A stretch of DNA of 64,000 nt from Flavobacterium gyeonganense (GTDB lineage Bacteria > Bacteroidota > Bacteroidia > Flavobacteriales > Flavobacteriaceae), in assembly GCF_029625295.1 (NCBI RefSeq), contig NZ_CP121112.1:1798001-1862000 (forward strand), read 5' to 3'. The notes beneath the pieces are model-generated. The model made no database searches and was not told the DNA's origin. It saw only the letters and a list, made by a program, of their open reading frames with translations. This document shows positions 10,132 through 19,732 of the stretch, piece by piece (within the stretch, counting starts at the first letter, position 1; the number at the start of each line of letters is the position of its first letter). The translations under genes and the position numbers were made by a program.

Positions 10132-10539
10132 TTACTTTACCATAATTCCTTCAACAAAAAGAATCGGCACTTCTTCCGTATTGTTTTCGTTGATTAAATT
10201 GGATTTGAAGATGAATTTCTTGTCGTACAATGTGTTTCCGATGAAGAAAGTGACCATAAATTCGTTGTTTAAAACCAAAAGGCTCTTTTCGATCATTTCG
10301 ATTTTTACAACAGAAACCGCTGGAACTTCAACAAACGCATGACGTAAAATAGACGTTTTTTTCATTTCTCCTTCAATTGTTCCAAATGCTTTTGAAACAA
10401 CCATTACACTGTCTAAATTAAAGTCGCTGTCGTTTACCAGATAAGCGTACCACACTTTTTCCATAAAATCGTCGCTCCATTCCTGAACGGCAGCTAAGAA
10501 TACGTTTTCAACTTCGGGGATTATTATGTCTTTTTTCAT
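10132..10539 (-). CDS. Conserved hypothetical protein, 135 aa
   Basis: A soluble 135-residue protein starting MKKDIIIPEVENVFLAAVQE with no signal peptide, membrane segment or motif I can name. It is mostly predicted beta strands in the second half (KIEMIEKSLLVLNNEFMVTF). I chose the ATG at 10539, not the one at 10566, because the longer form only adds an unlikely leader through an AT-rich spacer. It lies downstream of pheS on the same strand, separated by a 12-bp inverted repeat. Function unknown; coding status is supported by a full-length frame and a clean composition. Confidence 0.7.
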   Translation of the reverse strand: MKKDIIIPEVENVFLAAVQEWSDDFMEKVWYAYLVNDSDFNLDSVMVVSKAFGTIEGEMKKTSILRHAFVEVPAVSVVKIEMIEKSLLVLNNEFMVTFFIGNTLYDKKFIFKSNLINENNTEEVPILFVEGIMVK

Positions 10540-10566
10540 TGTTTTAGTAAATAGTCCAAAGTACAT

Positions 10567-10608
10567 AGTCCTTAGTCCCTAGCAAAAAAACACTAAGGAC
10601 TAAGGACT
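10567..10608. repeat. Perfect 12-bp inverted repeat in the pheS 3' spacer
   Basis: AGTCCTTAGTCC at 10567-10578 is matched by its exact complement GGACTAAGGACT at 10597-10608 around an A-rich loop. The arms consist of reiterated TAGTCC units. A related string (CTAGTCCTTAGTAAT) follows lepA near 41479. It could end or attenuate the pheS transcript, although no T run follows on the minus strand. Confidence 0.5.
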
Positions 10609-10624
10609 TCGAACTTATAAAAAA

Positions 10625-11650
10625 TTAAATATTTGCTTTGAATTGCTCTAAGAAGCGAACATCATTTTCGTAAAACATACGGATATCACCAATTTGATAT
10701 AAAAGCATCGCAATACGCTCTACTCCCATTCCGAAAGCAAAACCATTGAATTCATCAGGGTTGATATCACAGTTTTTAAGAACATTTGGATCTACCATTC
10801 CGCAGCCTCCAATTTCTAACCAGCCTGTTCCTTTAGTGATACGGTAATCAGTTTCGGTTTTCAAGCCCCAGTAAATATCAATTTCGGCACTTGGTTCTGT
10901 AAACGGAAAATAGGACGGACGCAAACGAATCTTAGATTTTCCGAACATTTCTTTAGTAAAATAAAGCAAGGTCTGTTTTAAATCGGCAAAAGAAACATCT
11001 TTGTCAATGTACAAACCTTCTACCTGATGGAAAATACAATGCGAACGTGACGAAATGGCTTCGTTGCGAAACACACGTCCCGGAGAAATAGTACGAATTG
11101 GCGGTTTGTGATTTTCCATATAACGCACCTGAACAGAGGATGTATGCGTACGCAACAGCACATCAGGATTGGTCTGAATGAAAAATGTATCCTGCATATC
11201 GCGCGCCGGATGGTATTCCGGTAAGTTCAGTGCAGTAAAATTATGCCAGTCATCTTCGATTTCCGGACCTTCAGAAACGTTGAAACCGATATTGGCAAAA
11301 ATATCTATAATTTGATTTTTAACAATCGAAATAGGATGACGTGAACCAATAATAACGGGTTCAGGCGAACGGGTTAAGTCTCCAAAAAAGCCTTTTACCT
11401 CTTCTTTGCTTTCCAATTCTTCCTGAATCGCTTTTACTTTTTCTTCAGCAACCGCCTTTAAAGTATTGATTACCTGACCAAAATCTTTTTTCTGGTCATT
11501 TGGTATATTTTTGAATTCAGTAAAAAGTTCTTTCAACAAACCTTTACTTCCTAAATATTTAACACGGAACTTCTCTAAAGATTCTTTGTTTTTCTCGTTA
11601 AAGGCTTTAGCTTCCTCGATATGTTCTTTTATCTTGTCTATCATTTCCAT
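10625..11650 (-). CDS. pheS: Phenylalanyl-tRNA synthetase alpha subunit
   Basis: Catalytic subunit of the alpha2-beta2 enzyme that charges tRNA-Phe; cytoplasmic. The 341 residues comprise an N-terminal coiled coil (about 1-90) and a class II synthetase core. Motif 2 is seen around RNEAISSRSHCIFHQVEGLY, and motif 3 with the phenylalanine pocket in FNGFAFGMGVERIAML. Length is normal. The start may be at codon 3 (MIDKIKEHIEE) rather than codon 1; the two differ by six bases. The beta-subunit gene is not adjacent. Confidence 0.96.
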   Translation of the reverse strand: MEMIDKIKEHIEEAKAFNEKNKESLEKFRVKYLGSKGLLKELFTEFKNIPNDQKKDFGQVINTLKAVAEEKVKAIQEELESKEEVKGFFGDLTRSPEPVIIGSRHPISIVKNQIIDIFANIGFNVSEGPEIEDDWHNFTALNLPEYHPARDMQDTFFIQTNPDVLLRTHTSSVQVRYMENHKPPIRTISPGRVFRNEAISSRSHCIFHQVEGLYIDKDVSFADLKQTLLYFTKEMFGKSKIRLRPSYFPFTEPSAEIDIYWGLKTETDYRITKGTGWLEIGGCGMVDPNVLKNCDINPDEFNGFAFGMGVERIAMLLYQIGDIRMFYENDVRFLEQFKANI

Positions 11651-11775
11651 TCTTCAATTGAGGGTACAAATTTAAGGAAAAAAGTCAGATATTAGGTGTG
11701 AGAAGTTAGAAGTATTTCTAAAGTTCTGTTATATTTTCAGACCAAAATCTAAAATCTTCTCTCCAACATCTGTTT

Positions 11776-12132
11776 TTAATCAATAAGTTCTCGTTCCAGA
11801 AAATAATTCACAATCGCTTCTTTCATTAAAACCGATTGTTCTCCGGCTTTTAATGCCGGCAGTTGTTCTTTTACTTTGTAATGCGGCCAACCCTCTTCGT
11901 CAAAATATTCGAATTCATAAAACCCGTAGGGCTCTAACAATCGGCAAATAGCGATGTGCATCAAGTTGAGTTTTTCATCTTTTTTGAATTCCCGGTGCAC
12001 TTTACCAAGTTCCTGAACTCCAATAAGGTAAATTATGGCATCCAAATCTAAATCTTCTCCCTGCGAAAACTGATTGGACAATATATCGACGAGCTTTTCC
12101 CAGCGCTCTTTTAGTTGTGTATCCCTTGACAT
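11776..12132 (-). CDS. Conserved hypothetical protein, 118 aa
   Basis: A small acidic soluble protein starting MSRDTQLKERWEKLVDILSN with an internal IYLIGVQELGKVHREFKKDE and an aromatic-rich YGFYEFEYFDEEGWPHYK. There is no signal or membrane segment. It precedes pheS on the same strand by 125 bp, and as I recall similar proteins are common in Bacteroidota. No biochemical function is known to me. The frame is intact and its length fits a single small helical domain. Confidence 0.75.
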   Translation of the reverse strand: MSRDTQLKERWEKLVDILSNQFSQGEDLDLDAIIYLIGVQELGKVHREFKKDEKLNLMHIAICRLLEPYGFYEFEYFDEEGWPHYKVKEQLPALKAGEQSVLMKEAIVNYFLERELID

Positions 12133-12264
12133 TATGATTTGTGATTTGTGATTCTAGACTGCATATTTCAGATTGTTTCAAATCTGATTCTGTTTTAAAC
12201 TCTAAAATTATTGCTGCAAAGATACGGAGTTGAAATTTGAGAACATATCCCTGATAAATTCTTT

Positions 12265-12272
12265 TATATTTG
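12265..12272 (+). promoter_or_regulatory. Probable -7 box (TATATTTG) before the cvpA-like gene
   Basis: TATATTTG matches the Bacteroidota -7 consensus TAnnTTTG and lies 23 bp before the ATG at 12296. No convincing -33 TTTG at the usual spacing was seen, so the call rests on one box and its position. Confidence 0.45.
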
Positions 12273-12295
12273 CGCCTCAATAAAACAATACAAAC

Positions 12296-12826
12296 ATGAG
12301 TTTTTTCGATATAATTTTAGGGGCGCTTTTGGCCTTCAGTTTATATAAAGGCATCAAAAATGGCCTCTTTGTAGAAGTTGCTTCTTTTATTTCTTTACTA
12401 CTAGGAATTTATATAGCGATTAAATTCTCTTCTTTTCTAAAAAACATCATTGTAAAATATGTTTCCTGGAATCCAAACACCGTTCAGGCTACTGCCTTTA
12501 TACTGACTTTTATTTTGGTGGTAATAGGCGTTTATTTCTTAGCCAAAATTTTAACCGGAATAGCTGATTTTGCTTATTTGGGATGGATCAACAAGTTGGG
12601 TGGAGGCGTGTTCAGGGTTTTGAAAACCGTTTTGATCGTAAGTATTTTTATTGCGCTGTTTGAAAAAATCAATTTTAATCACACTTTCGCTAAGAAAGAA
12701 ACTTTAGACAACTATATTTTTTACAATCCGATTAAAAAAGTAGCGGCTTTTGTCTATCCTTCAATTGAAAAAGGATATGAAAGACTGAAAAAAGTAAACG
12801 CTGAAAAGTCTGTAGAAAAAGAATAA
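12296..12826 (+). CDS. CvpA family inner-membrane protein
   Basis: A 176-residue integral membrane protein with four predicted helices (about 5-25, 30-48, 62-85 and 100-122). It opens with FFDIILGALLAFSLYKGIKN, the typical start of the family, where a conserved D-x-I-L-G is followed by a glycine-rich turn. CvpA proteins are linked to colicin V production and envelope homeostasis in other bacteria; the flavobacterial role is not established. The C-terminal 40 residues are charged and probably cytoplasmic. It is convergent with the next gene, with only 5 bp between the stops. Confidence 0.82.
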   Translation: MSFFDIILGALLAFSLYKGIKNGLFVEVASFISLLLGIYIAIKFSSFLKNIIVKYVSWNPNTVQATAFILTFILVVIGVYFLAKILTGIADFAYLGWINKLGGGVFRVLKTVLIVSIFIALFEKINFNHTFAKKETLDNYIFYNPIKKVAAFVYPSIEKGYERLKKVNAEKSVEKE

Positions 12827-12831
12827 TGCTA

Positions 12832-13194
12832 TTATTCGGCTTGATTGATTGACTGAGGAAACAGATTTTTCAAAATAATCAACATCATTCCAATTACATT
12901 TACAGACGTAGTTGTCAATAAAGTTATCAGTACATTTTCTGAAAGATTCAGATTCAGAAGATTGTGATTGAAATACAAAATTGAGACAACTGCTGCCAAC
13001 CACAGGAAAATAATAAAAGAGAAAATATAAGTAAGATATCTTCGTAAAATCGTATCTTCAATGAACCGCCCTACTTTTGCATTTCCCAGCCTCTCTTCAA
13101 GGATTTGATTTTGTATACGGGCATTATCGATATCTATAGGACTGACTGGCGCACTATTTTCAATAGAAATCTGGCTTAAATTGAGTAACGACAT
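12832..13194 (-). CDS. Small two-helix membrane protein; candidate toxin of a Panacea-type pair
   Basis: A 120-residue protein with a hydrophilic N-terminal half (MSLLNLSQISIENSAPVSPI and on) and two membrane helices, YLTYIFSFIIFLWLAAVVSI and one around NVIGMMLIILKNLF. It starts one base after the stop of the Panacea-domain gene, so the two are surely co-translated. Panacea-domain antitoxins (PanA) are known to pair with structurally varied toxins, including small membrane-acting ones, and this gene occupies the toxin position. Toxicity is an inference from context; the protein itself matches no toxin family I recognise. Confidence 0.6.
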   Translation of the reverse strand: MSLLNLSQISIENSAPVSPIDIDNARIQNQILEERLGNAKVGRFIEDTILRRYLTYIFSFIIFLWLAAVVSILYFNHNLLNLNLSENVLITLLTTTSVNVIGMMLIILKNLFPQSINQAE

Positions 13195-13195
13195 C

Positions 13196-13657
13196 TTAGT
13201 TAGAAATTGGTTTTAACTTTTTATAATGTTCAAAAATATCGTCATCAGAAATAACAGCATTCAAATCCTTTCGATATACTTTTTGCCATGGCGTTCCATC
13301 AATATGGGTCAAAGCACTTAAATATACTCCGTCAAACCTTCCGTATACCTCCCAAATCTTATCTAAAAACTGTTCATCTTCATTTGATATTCTTTCATTT
13401 TTGGTAGCATTCGGTATTTTTTCAGTGATTTTTTCTTTCTTGTATTGTTTAATACTGTAATACAAAGAAGGAAAAACAGGGCCAAAATCCCAGGCAATCG
13501 GGTTTTCATCAATAAGCTTTTGCTGTTTATCTGTCAATGCCAGATACCAGCCATATGCAATATAGGTAAGCTTGATAATTTTCATAGGCGTGAGATCTCC
13601 GTTTTTAGAATACTTCTCTATGAAATAATTAGCCACTGTTGTTGGATTGTAAGCCAT
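13196..13657 (-). CDS. Panacea (DUF4065/SocA-like) domain protein; candidate antitoxin
   Basis: A 153-residue soluble protein starting MAYNPTTVANYFIEKYSKNG and carrying the Panacea signature: a helix with TPMKIIKLTYIAYGWYLAL, then ENPIAWDFGPVFPSLYYSIK, and a C-terminal LSALTHIDGTPWQKVYR. The family includes SocA proteolytic adaptors and the PanA antitoxins of diverse toxin-antitoxin pairs. The start at 13657 was preferred over 13678 because conservation begins at MAYNP. It is immediately upstream of the small membrane protein gene. Phage-derived Panacea proteins exist too, but no phage genes are near. Confidence 0.82.
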   Translation of the reverse strand: MAYNPTTVANYFIEKYSKNGDLTPMKIIKLTYIAYGWYLALTDKQQKLIDENPIAWDFGPVFPSLYYSIKQYKKEKITEKIPNATKNERISNEDEQFLDKIWEVYGRFDGVYLSALTHIDGTPWQKVYRKDLNAVISDDDIFEHYKKLKPISN

Positions 13658-13754
13658 AATTATAAAATATATTTTCAAAGTTAGTCAAAATTAGGTTGCT
13701 TTACAATTATGGGTTCTATTGTTTTGTTAATCAGAAGAGTTATTAAAACAAAAT

Positions 13755-13779
13755 AGAGATAACTAACTTAGCTATCTCT
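13755..13779 (-). terminator. Probable terminator after the GH95 gene
   Basis: AGAGATA (13755-13761) pairs with TATCTCT (13773-13779) around an 11-base loop, ten bases beyond the GH95 stop at 13789. On the minus strand it is followed by a broken T run (TTTTGTTTTAA). It would end the long polysaccharide-utilization transcript. Confidence 0.55.
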
Positions 13780-13788
13780 CATTTTATA

Positions 13789-16196
13789 TTACCAGTTTAT
13801 CGCTGCTTTCTGTCCTTTTTTCAATACGACAATTTGTTTTTTATCACCGCTGATTAAAGTTGTTTTTCCTCCATTTTTAGAAAAAACTGTTACTTTTTTT
13901 ACTGCTTTGTTACTCCATTCCATTTCGATTTCAAATCCTCCTCGGGCACAAAGCCCTTTTACAGAACCGGTTTCCCAGGCGTCCGGAAGAGCAGGAAGTA
14001 ATCGGATTTCGTTTTCATCAGACTGAACTAGCATTTCGGCTACTGCTGCAGCACCTCCAAAATTCCCATCAATTTGAAATGGCGGATGTGCGTCGAATAA
14101 ATTCGGGTACGTTCCACCTCTTCTTGGCTTTTCTGTTTTCTTCCCATCAGGATCAACGTAACGTAGTAATTCACGGTACATTTTATAAGCTCTGTTTCCG
14201 TCTAAAAGTCTGGCCCAAAGATTAATACGCCATCCTTTTGACCAACCTGTAGTTTCATCCCCTTTTATCTCTAAAGTTGTTCTGGCAGCATTGGCCAACT
14301 CAGGTGTTGTTAAAGGCGAAATATGATTCCCGGGAAACAATCCAAATAAATGAGATTGGTGACGATGTTTCGGTTCTTGGTCTTTCCAGTCAAAATACCA
14401 TTCTTGTAAATTTCCAGCTTTACCAATTTGGTAAGGATATAATTTTGAAAGTGCCTTTTCAAGTTTCATTCTAAATTCAGCATCAGTATTTAAAACTTTA
14501 GAACCTTCAATTGCATTAGAGAAACACTGTCTAATCATGGCTAAATCTGCACTACCACCATACAAAGTCGCACCCACATAACCACTTGGAGTAATATACA
14601 TGTTTTCGGGAGAAGTAGACGGAGAAGTAACTAAATTACCATTCTTATCTTCAACCAACCATTCTAAACAAAATTGTGCTGCTCCCCGCATTAAATCATA
14701 ACCTTCATTTTTAAGGTAATTTAAATCCTGAGAAAACAAATAGTGTTCCCAAATATGCGTACTCAACCAGGCACCTCCCATATTCCAACAAGCCCAGTTA
14801 GGATCTCCGCCACCAAAATTTCCAACAGGATTACTCATTGCCCAGATATCAGAATTATGAGCCACCGCCCAGCCATTCACTCCATAAAAAGTTTTTGCTG
14901 TTATTTTGCCAGTTTCAGAAATGTTTTTTATAAAACTCAAAAGAGGCTGGTGTAGCTCAGAAAGATTTGTATTTTCTGCCAGCCAGTAATTCTCCTGAAC
15001 ATTGATGTTTGTGGTATAATTACTGCTCCAGGGCGGACGCATGTAAGGATTCCAAACACCTTGCAAATTAGCGGGTGCACCTAATGTCCTGGAACTACTT
15101 ATAAGTAAATATCGTCCATATTGAAAATAAAGAGTCTCTAAATTTTTATCTTCTTCACCATTTGAATAACGTAATAAACGCTCGTCTGTAGGCAAATTAG
15201 GAGCAGTGGTTTTTCCTAAATCCAAACTAACTCTTTTGAATAATTTTTGGTAATCTAGAATATGAGCTTTTTTTAATGACGTATATGATTTAGAAATAGC
15301 TTTCGCCATATTTTCAGCTGCAATTGCCTTATCATCTAATCCTTCTGTTCTAGGATTTTTATCAAAACCATTAAAACTTGTAGCTATAGAAACAAAAATC
15401 AAAGCTTCTGTTGCATTTTTTACGCCAATTTTATTATCTGAAGTAATAACAGAACCACCCGTATTTTTAATCTGAACCAAACTTGTAAAACGAGTCCCTC
15501 TATTTTCATCAAAAAGGATTGGATTAGCACTTTCAACATAACTTGGTTCTGCATGATAAGGGGCATAACCATTAATTTTTAATTGATTACTACTAGCATC
15601 CGTTTTAAATTTCAATAAGCTTTCAAAATCTATTAAAAAATTCAGTTTGTTCTTTTTATCAGATGTTATTTTAATAACCATGATTTGATCAGGGGCTGAA
15701 ACAAAATATTCACGAGTATATTTTACATTATCAATTTCATAATTTACTTTTGAAACTGCATCATTTATATCTAATTCCCTGTAGTAATTAGTGGCTTTAG
15801 TACCTTCTTTAAAATGCGAAATATGCATTGTCCCAAGTGGCGAAAAAGACTGAGAATAAGATCCTTCTAATTTTTTATTTAACTCATCCGCTAACTTATA
15901 GTCTTCATTCTTTAATGCTGCCCTTATAGCAGGTACATTTTTATAAGCTTCAGGATTCATATTGGCATTTACGGGTTCACCCGACCAAAGCGTGATGTCG
16001 TTCAGATAAATTTTATCTGAATTGACTCCGCCAAAAACGGTCGCACCCATTTTTCCGTTTCCTAAAACGAGGCTTTCTTCAAAATATTCGGCAGGCTTAT
16101 TGTACCATAAAACATGATTGGATTGTGCTGTTGCATTCTGGAAAAAAAGAAGACTCCACATCCTACGATTATTTTTTTAATGAAATTGGAATTCAT
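13789..16196 (-). pseudogene. GH95 alpha-L-fucosidase, frameshifted within the signal peptide
   Basis: Inverting fucosidase that removes terminal alpha-1,2-fucose, here probably from xyloglucan side chains; periplasmic or surface. Conserved features: VLGNGKMGATVFGG near the N-terminus, INVQENYWLAENTNLSE with the Asn pair of the active site, EWYFDWKDQEPKHRHQSH with the general acid Glu, and HPPFQIDGNFGGAAAVAEML with the catalytic Asp. The in-frame part starts only at QNATAQSNHVLWYN. An ATG at 16196 begins MNSNFIKKIIVGCGVFFF in another frame, a proper signal peptide. One extra base in a T7 (plus-strand A7, 16142-16148) or an A7 (plus-strand T7, 16172-16178) joins them into 802 residues. It is the last gene of the locus. 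Confidence 0.85.
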
Positions 16197-16440
16197 TTAC
16201 AGGTTTTTTGATTTAACTTAATGTATTGTCCATTCAGATTGGATGTGCAATATAATACCTTTTTGCAGTAAGTAGCCCTTCAATCCTACCAGTTATTGAG
16301 AATACAGGTGCTACGTGAGGTTTTTCTTCATTTAAACAATCATTTCATCAGAGTTCATTGACCTTCTTTTGAAGCAACTGCCAAGCCGTAAGGCTATCCG
16401 GCAAAAAGAAAGATTCAGACTCTTGCCGGATATTGTACCG
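16197..16440. other. Spacer between esterase and GH95 genes with one hairpin
   Basis: No gene is seen in this 244-bp spacer. Just after the esterase stop, ATCCGGCAA (16396-16404) pairs with TTGCCGGAT (16423-16431). It may be a transcript-stabilising or processing hairpin inside the polysaccharide utilization transcript, or a weak terminator; no T run follows. Confidence 0.5.
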
Positions 16441-18387
16441 CTATTTACTCACCTGATATTTTTCATTTACTGTAATCATTTCCCAATTATCGGTTCTGAA
16501 TGGAGATGCAGGAAATTTTTCTTTGTTGAATAAATTGATATTCGTATCGTCATCTGCCCAACCGTAATGCACGGCAACTGGATTTTTTACATTTTCGCTT
16601 GAAACGATTACTTTATTGTCTTTGATTATCGCTTTCGCGGAATGAAAAACTTTGTCTGCACCGGCAATTTCGAATCCTTTTAATTCATTGTTGTTTGGCG
16701 TTGATAATCCGCTGCCGATGTTGTCGAAAGTGAGTATAATTTGGTTACCTTTTATTTCCTCGGATTTATAAGTTGGTCCGCTATGAACCTGTTTTTTACC
16801 GTAAATATCGTTCATCGCAATGGCCGCCAAACGCAAACCAATATCTTGTTTGTTGGTTGGGTGAATGTCTTTTGCGTTTCCAATATCGGTTGTTACAGCC
16901 ATTCCGGTGTTTGGCAATTTTAAAGTTTCAGATTGTGCTTCGCGAAGTTCTGCCCAACGGCTTCCTTTTTGACTGTTTCCTCCAAATTCGTCAAAAGTCG
17001 ATAGTTGAACGAAATAAAAAGGGAAATTTCCTTGTTTGAATTTGGTTCTCCAATCGTTGATCATTAATGGAAATGCTTTTTTGTATTGTTTGGCTCTCCA
17101 AACATTCGCTTCGCCCTGATACCATAAAACACCCTGAATAGCATACGGAACCAACGGATTTACCATCGCGTTGTATAATAATGACGGATAACTATTTGGC
17201 GACAGAGCTGTTTTTACGGCAATCACTTTAAATTTCCATTTTCCGTCAAGCGGAATAATTTTAGTCCCGAGAGTTATTTTTAAATCGGAAGATTCTCCAT
17301 AAATTCCGCCACCTCCTCCGGTATCGACTATTCTTATTGAGATTACGTTTGTTCCTTCTCTTAAAATATTGGAAGGAATTGTATACACTCTTTTAGTATC
17401 ATAAACAGTATTTTTTCCGACCTCTATTCCATTTACATAGGTGATATCCTCATCGTCAATTTTTGAAAGACTTAAAACGGCTTTATTTTTAAGATCTTCT
17501 GCTGAAAGCGTTATCGTTTTTCGCATCCAGACGACACCGTCTAAATTTCCCAAAGGCTGGTTTTCCCATAGGTCTGGTGTATTTAATTCGCCCCAATTCG
17601 AATCATCGAATGTTGTTTCTTTAAAAGAAACTTCATTATCTGCATTTACAGGTGTACCCTGAATTTTTTCGACCCTTTCTTTCATTTTTACGGCATACAA
17701 CTTTGAAATTGAATCTACGTCCATAACCGGCAGATCGGTAATCATTGCTTTAAAATCAGGACTATTTAAAAATGCTTCACGGCTTGTCCATGTTTCAACG
17801 TTGGTTCCACCCCAGGAAGTATTAATGATTCCGATTGGGATTTTTAGTTCTGAATATAATTTTCTGGCGAAATAATAACCAACGGCTGTAAAGTTACCGA
17901 CATTTTCTTTGTTGGCGACTTCCCATTTTCCTTGCTTTAAATCGTCTTTCGGAGTACCGCTTAAATCTTGTGCGACACCAAAATGACGAATCATTGGATA
18001 ATTAGCATCTGCAATTTCTTTTTCGGCGTTCATGGTTTTAAAAACCTGAAATTCCATATTCGATTGTCCGCTGCAAATCCAAACTTCGCCAACCAAAACA
18101 TTTTTGATGGTGATTTTATTTTTTCCAATAATGATCAATTCAAATGGTCCGCCTGCTTTTTCAGCATTTAAATTTACTGTCCATTTTCCGTTTTTATCGG
18201 CTGTCGTTTTCTTGATTTGTTTGTTGAAATGGATTTCAATATTTTCATTTGCATCGGCAAAACCCCAAACTGGAATTTGTTTGTCTCTTTGAAGCACCAT
18301 TCCGTCAGAGAATATTAAAGGCATTTTCACATTAGCATTAGACAAAATACTAATTATCAATAAAATAAAAACATTTAACTTTTTCAT
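16441..18387 (-). CDS. Sialate O-acetylesterase-like SGNH esterase (CE20-type)
   Basis: Secreted deacetylase of 648 residues. After a signal peptide (MKKLNVFILLIISILSNANV) comes a beta domain. The SGNH core has the nucleophile Ser109 in ICSGQSNMEF, a jelly-roll-like insert (about 250-390) and the catalytic Asp/His pair in DIHPTNKQDIGLRLA. Members of this family in plant-glycan loci remove acetyl groups from polysaccharides; true sialic-acid genes are absent here, so acetylated xyloglucan is the more likely substrate. It lies between GH5 and GH95 on the same strand. The annotation name reflects homology, not the inferred substrate. Confidence 0.85.
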   Translation of the reverse strand: MKKLNVFILLIISILSNANVKMPLIFSDGMVLQRDKQIPVWGFADANENIEIHFNKQIKKTTADKNGKWTVNLNAEKAGGPFELIIIGKNKITIKNVLVGEVWICSGQSNMEFQVFKTMNAEKEIADANYPMIRHFGVAQDLSGTPKDDLKQGKWEVANKENVGNFTAVGYYFARKLYSELKIPIGIINTSWGGTNVETWTSREAFLNSPDFKAMITDLPVMDVDSISKLYAVKMKERVEKIQGTPVNADNEVSFKETTFDDSNWGELNTPDLWENQPLGNLDGVVWMRKTITLSAEDLKNKAVLSLSKIDDEDITYVNGIEVGKNTVYDTKRVYTIPSNILREGTNVISIRIVDTGGGGGIYGESSDLKITLGTKIIPLDGKWKFKVIAVKTALSPNSYPSLLYNAMVNPLVPYAIQGVLWYQGEANVWRAKQYKKAFPLMINDWRTKFKQGNFPFYFVQLSTFDEFGGNSQKGSRWAELREAQSETLKLPNTGMAVTTDIGNAKDIHPTNKQDIGLRLAAIAMNDIYGKKQVHSGPTYKSEEIKGNQIILTFDNIGSGLSTPNNNELKGFEIAGADKVFHSAKAIIKDNKVIVSSENVKNPVAVHYGWADDDTNINLFNKEKFPASPFRTDNWEMITVNEKYQVSK

Positions 18388-18501
18388 TTTTCTATTTATT
18401 AAATGATTTAAACCAGATAAGTGATATAAGTAAATTTAAGTAGATGAAAATCAAAAACTTAAAATACCTTATATCACTTATGTTGTTTTCAAAAAGATTT
18501 T

Positions 18502-19731
18502 TTACAGTAATCCTTCTTTTAAAGCGGCTAAAGCTTTGGTATCAAAAACAGTATTGTCTGCTCTGTTAAAAATTCCGAAACCATTATTTCCTATACTTCC
18601 TTCATCCCAATAAAAAGGTAATAATCCGTTTGCTTTGGCTGTTTTTACGACCGTTTTTAAATAATAAGCTCTGGAGTTCAAATGTAAAGTTAAAGCATCT
18701 CCCGTCAACGTCGTTCTTCTGATTGCTCCAAATTCGCCCAAAAGAACTGGAATTCCTTTGTCTACAAATTGGGTTTTCATTAATTTGAAGTTCTTTTCTA
18801 AATCGGCTTCTTCTCCCCAAGTTGCATTTCTATCAGTATCGGTTGTGGAATGAAAGCCCGCTCCCCAATAATAAAACATTTTACCCCAAGTTTCGTCTTT
18901 AGTCAAACCTCCGAAATTCCAAGGTGAATAATAATGCACCTCAACCATCATTCGGCTTGCGACTTTATCGGTTGGCAATGTAGTCATTAATTTGTTTGTT
19001 TTTTCGATATCGGTTGTCGGACCTTGAACTACCAAAGTTCTGTACGCATTTTTCCCTCCTGTGGAGCGAACAGCATCGATAAAAGTTTGGTGATATGAAT
19101 TTAAAACCGCCATTTGAGCAGCGTCTTCTACCGCTGGTTCGTTGGCACTTGCAAAAAGCAAATGTTCGTCAAAGCCTCTTAAGTGCGTTGCTATTTGTTC
19201 CCAAAAAGCTTTTTGTTTGGCATTGTTTTCTTCTTTTTTGGCCTCGGTAATATTGTTTTCTAACCAGCCGCCGTCCCAGTGAATATTCACCAAAACATAC
19301 ATATCATTATCTACACAATATTGAATCACTTCTTTCACGCGGTTCAACCAATCGGTTTTGATTTTTGCTGTAGCTGCATTTTCTAGATTTTGATTCCATG
19401 AACACGGAATTCTTATCGCATTAAATCCGTTTGCTTTTACAGCGTCGATTAAGGCTTTTGTTACTTTTGGATTTCCCCAAGCAGTTTCACCTCCCGTTGC
19501 TTCTAAAGTATTTCCGATATTCCAGCCCAATTTGATTTTTGCTGCCAATTGAACTGCCGAACTTCCCATTCCAGAGGCATCTGCTGCAATTGGATTGGTA
19601 TTATAACTTGGATATAAACCAATCTCAATGGGCACTTTCTCTTCCTGTGTATCCGAACTGCAAGCCCAAATACTTAAGAAAGAAAAACATAAAAAAACAC
19701 TCAGAAAACAACTTTTTACCATGTTTCTCAT
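18502..19731 (-). CDS. GH5 endo-beta-1,4-glucanase lipoprotein, probable endo-xyloglucanase
   Basis: Backbone-cleaving enzyme of the locus. A lipoprotein signal ends in IWACSS (Cys24), followed by an acidic linker and a GH5 barrel (about 65-405) that begins LGWNIGNTLEATGGETAWGN, the subfamily-4-like opening. Catalytic residues are Glu198 in SANEPAVED (acid/base) and Glu333 in VLLGEFGAIRR (nucleophile). The lipid anchor suggests display on the cell surface, where it would cut polymer before SusCD uptake. Its stop directly abuts the start region of the next gene (GH3 ends at 19733), so the genes are tightly linked. Subfamily and xyloglucan specificity are inferred from motif and neighbours. Confidence 0.9.
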   Translation of the reverse strand: MRNMVKSCFLSVFLCFSFLSIWACSSDTQEEKVPIEIGLYPSYNTNPIAADASGMGSSAVQLAAKIKLGWNIGNTLEATGGETAWGNPKVTKALIDAVKANGFNAIRIPCSWNQNLENAATAKIKTDWLNRVKEVIQYCVDNDMYVLVNIHWDGGWLENNITEAKKEENNAKQKAFWEQIATHLRGFDEHLLFASANEPAVEDAAQMAVLNSYHQTFIDAVRSTGGKNAYRTLVVQGPTTDIEKTNKLMTTLPTDKVASRMMVEVHYYSPWNFGGLTKDETWGKMFYYWGAGFHSTTDTDRNATWGEEADLEKNFKLMKTQFVDKGIPVLLGEFGAIRRTTLTGDALTLHLNSRAYYLKTVVKTAKANGLLPFYWDEGSIGNNGFGIFNRADNTVFDTKALAALKEGLL

Positions 19732-19732
19732 T

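Noticed and set aside
16441..18387. Sialic acid utilization, suggested by the sialate O-acetylesterase name.
   Set aside because: No sialidase, lyase or transporter for sialic acid is present; neighbours are plant-glycan enzymes.
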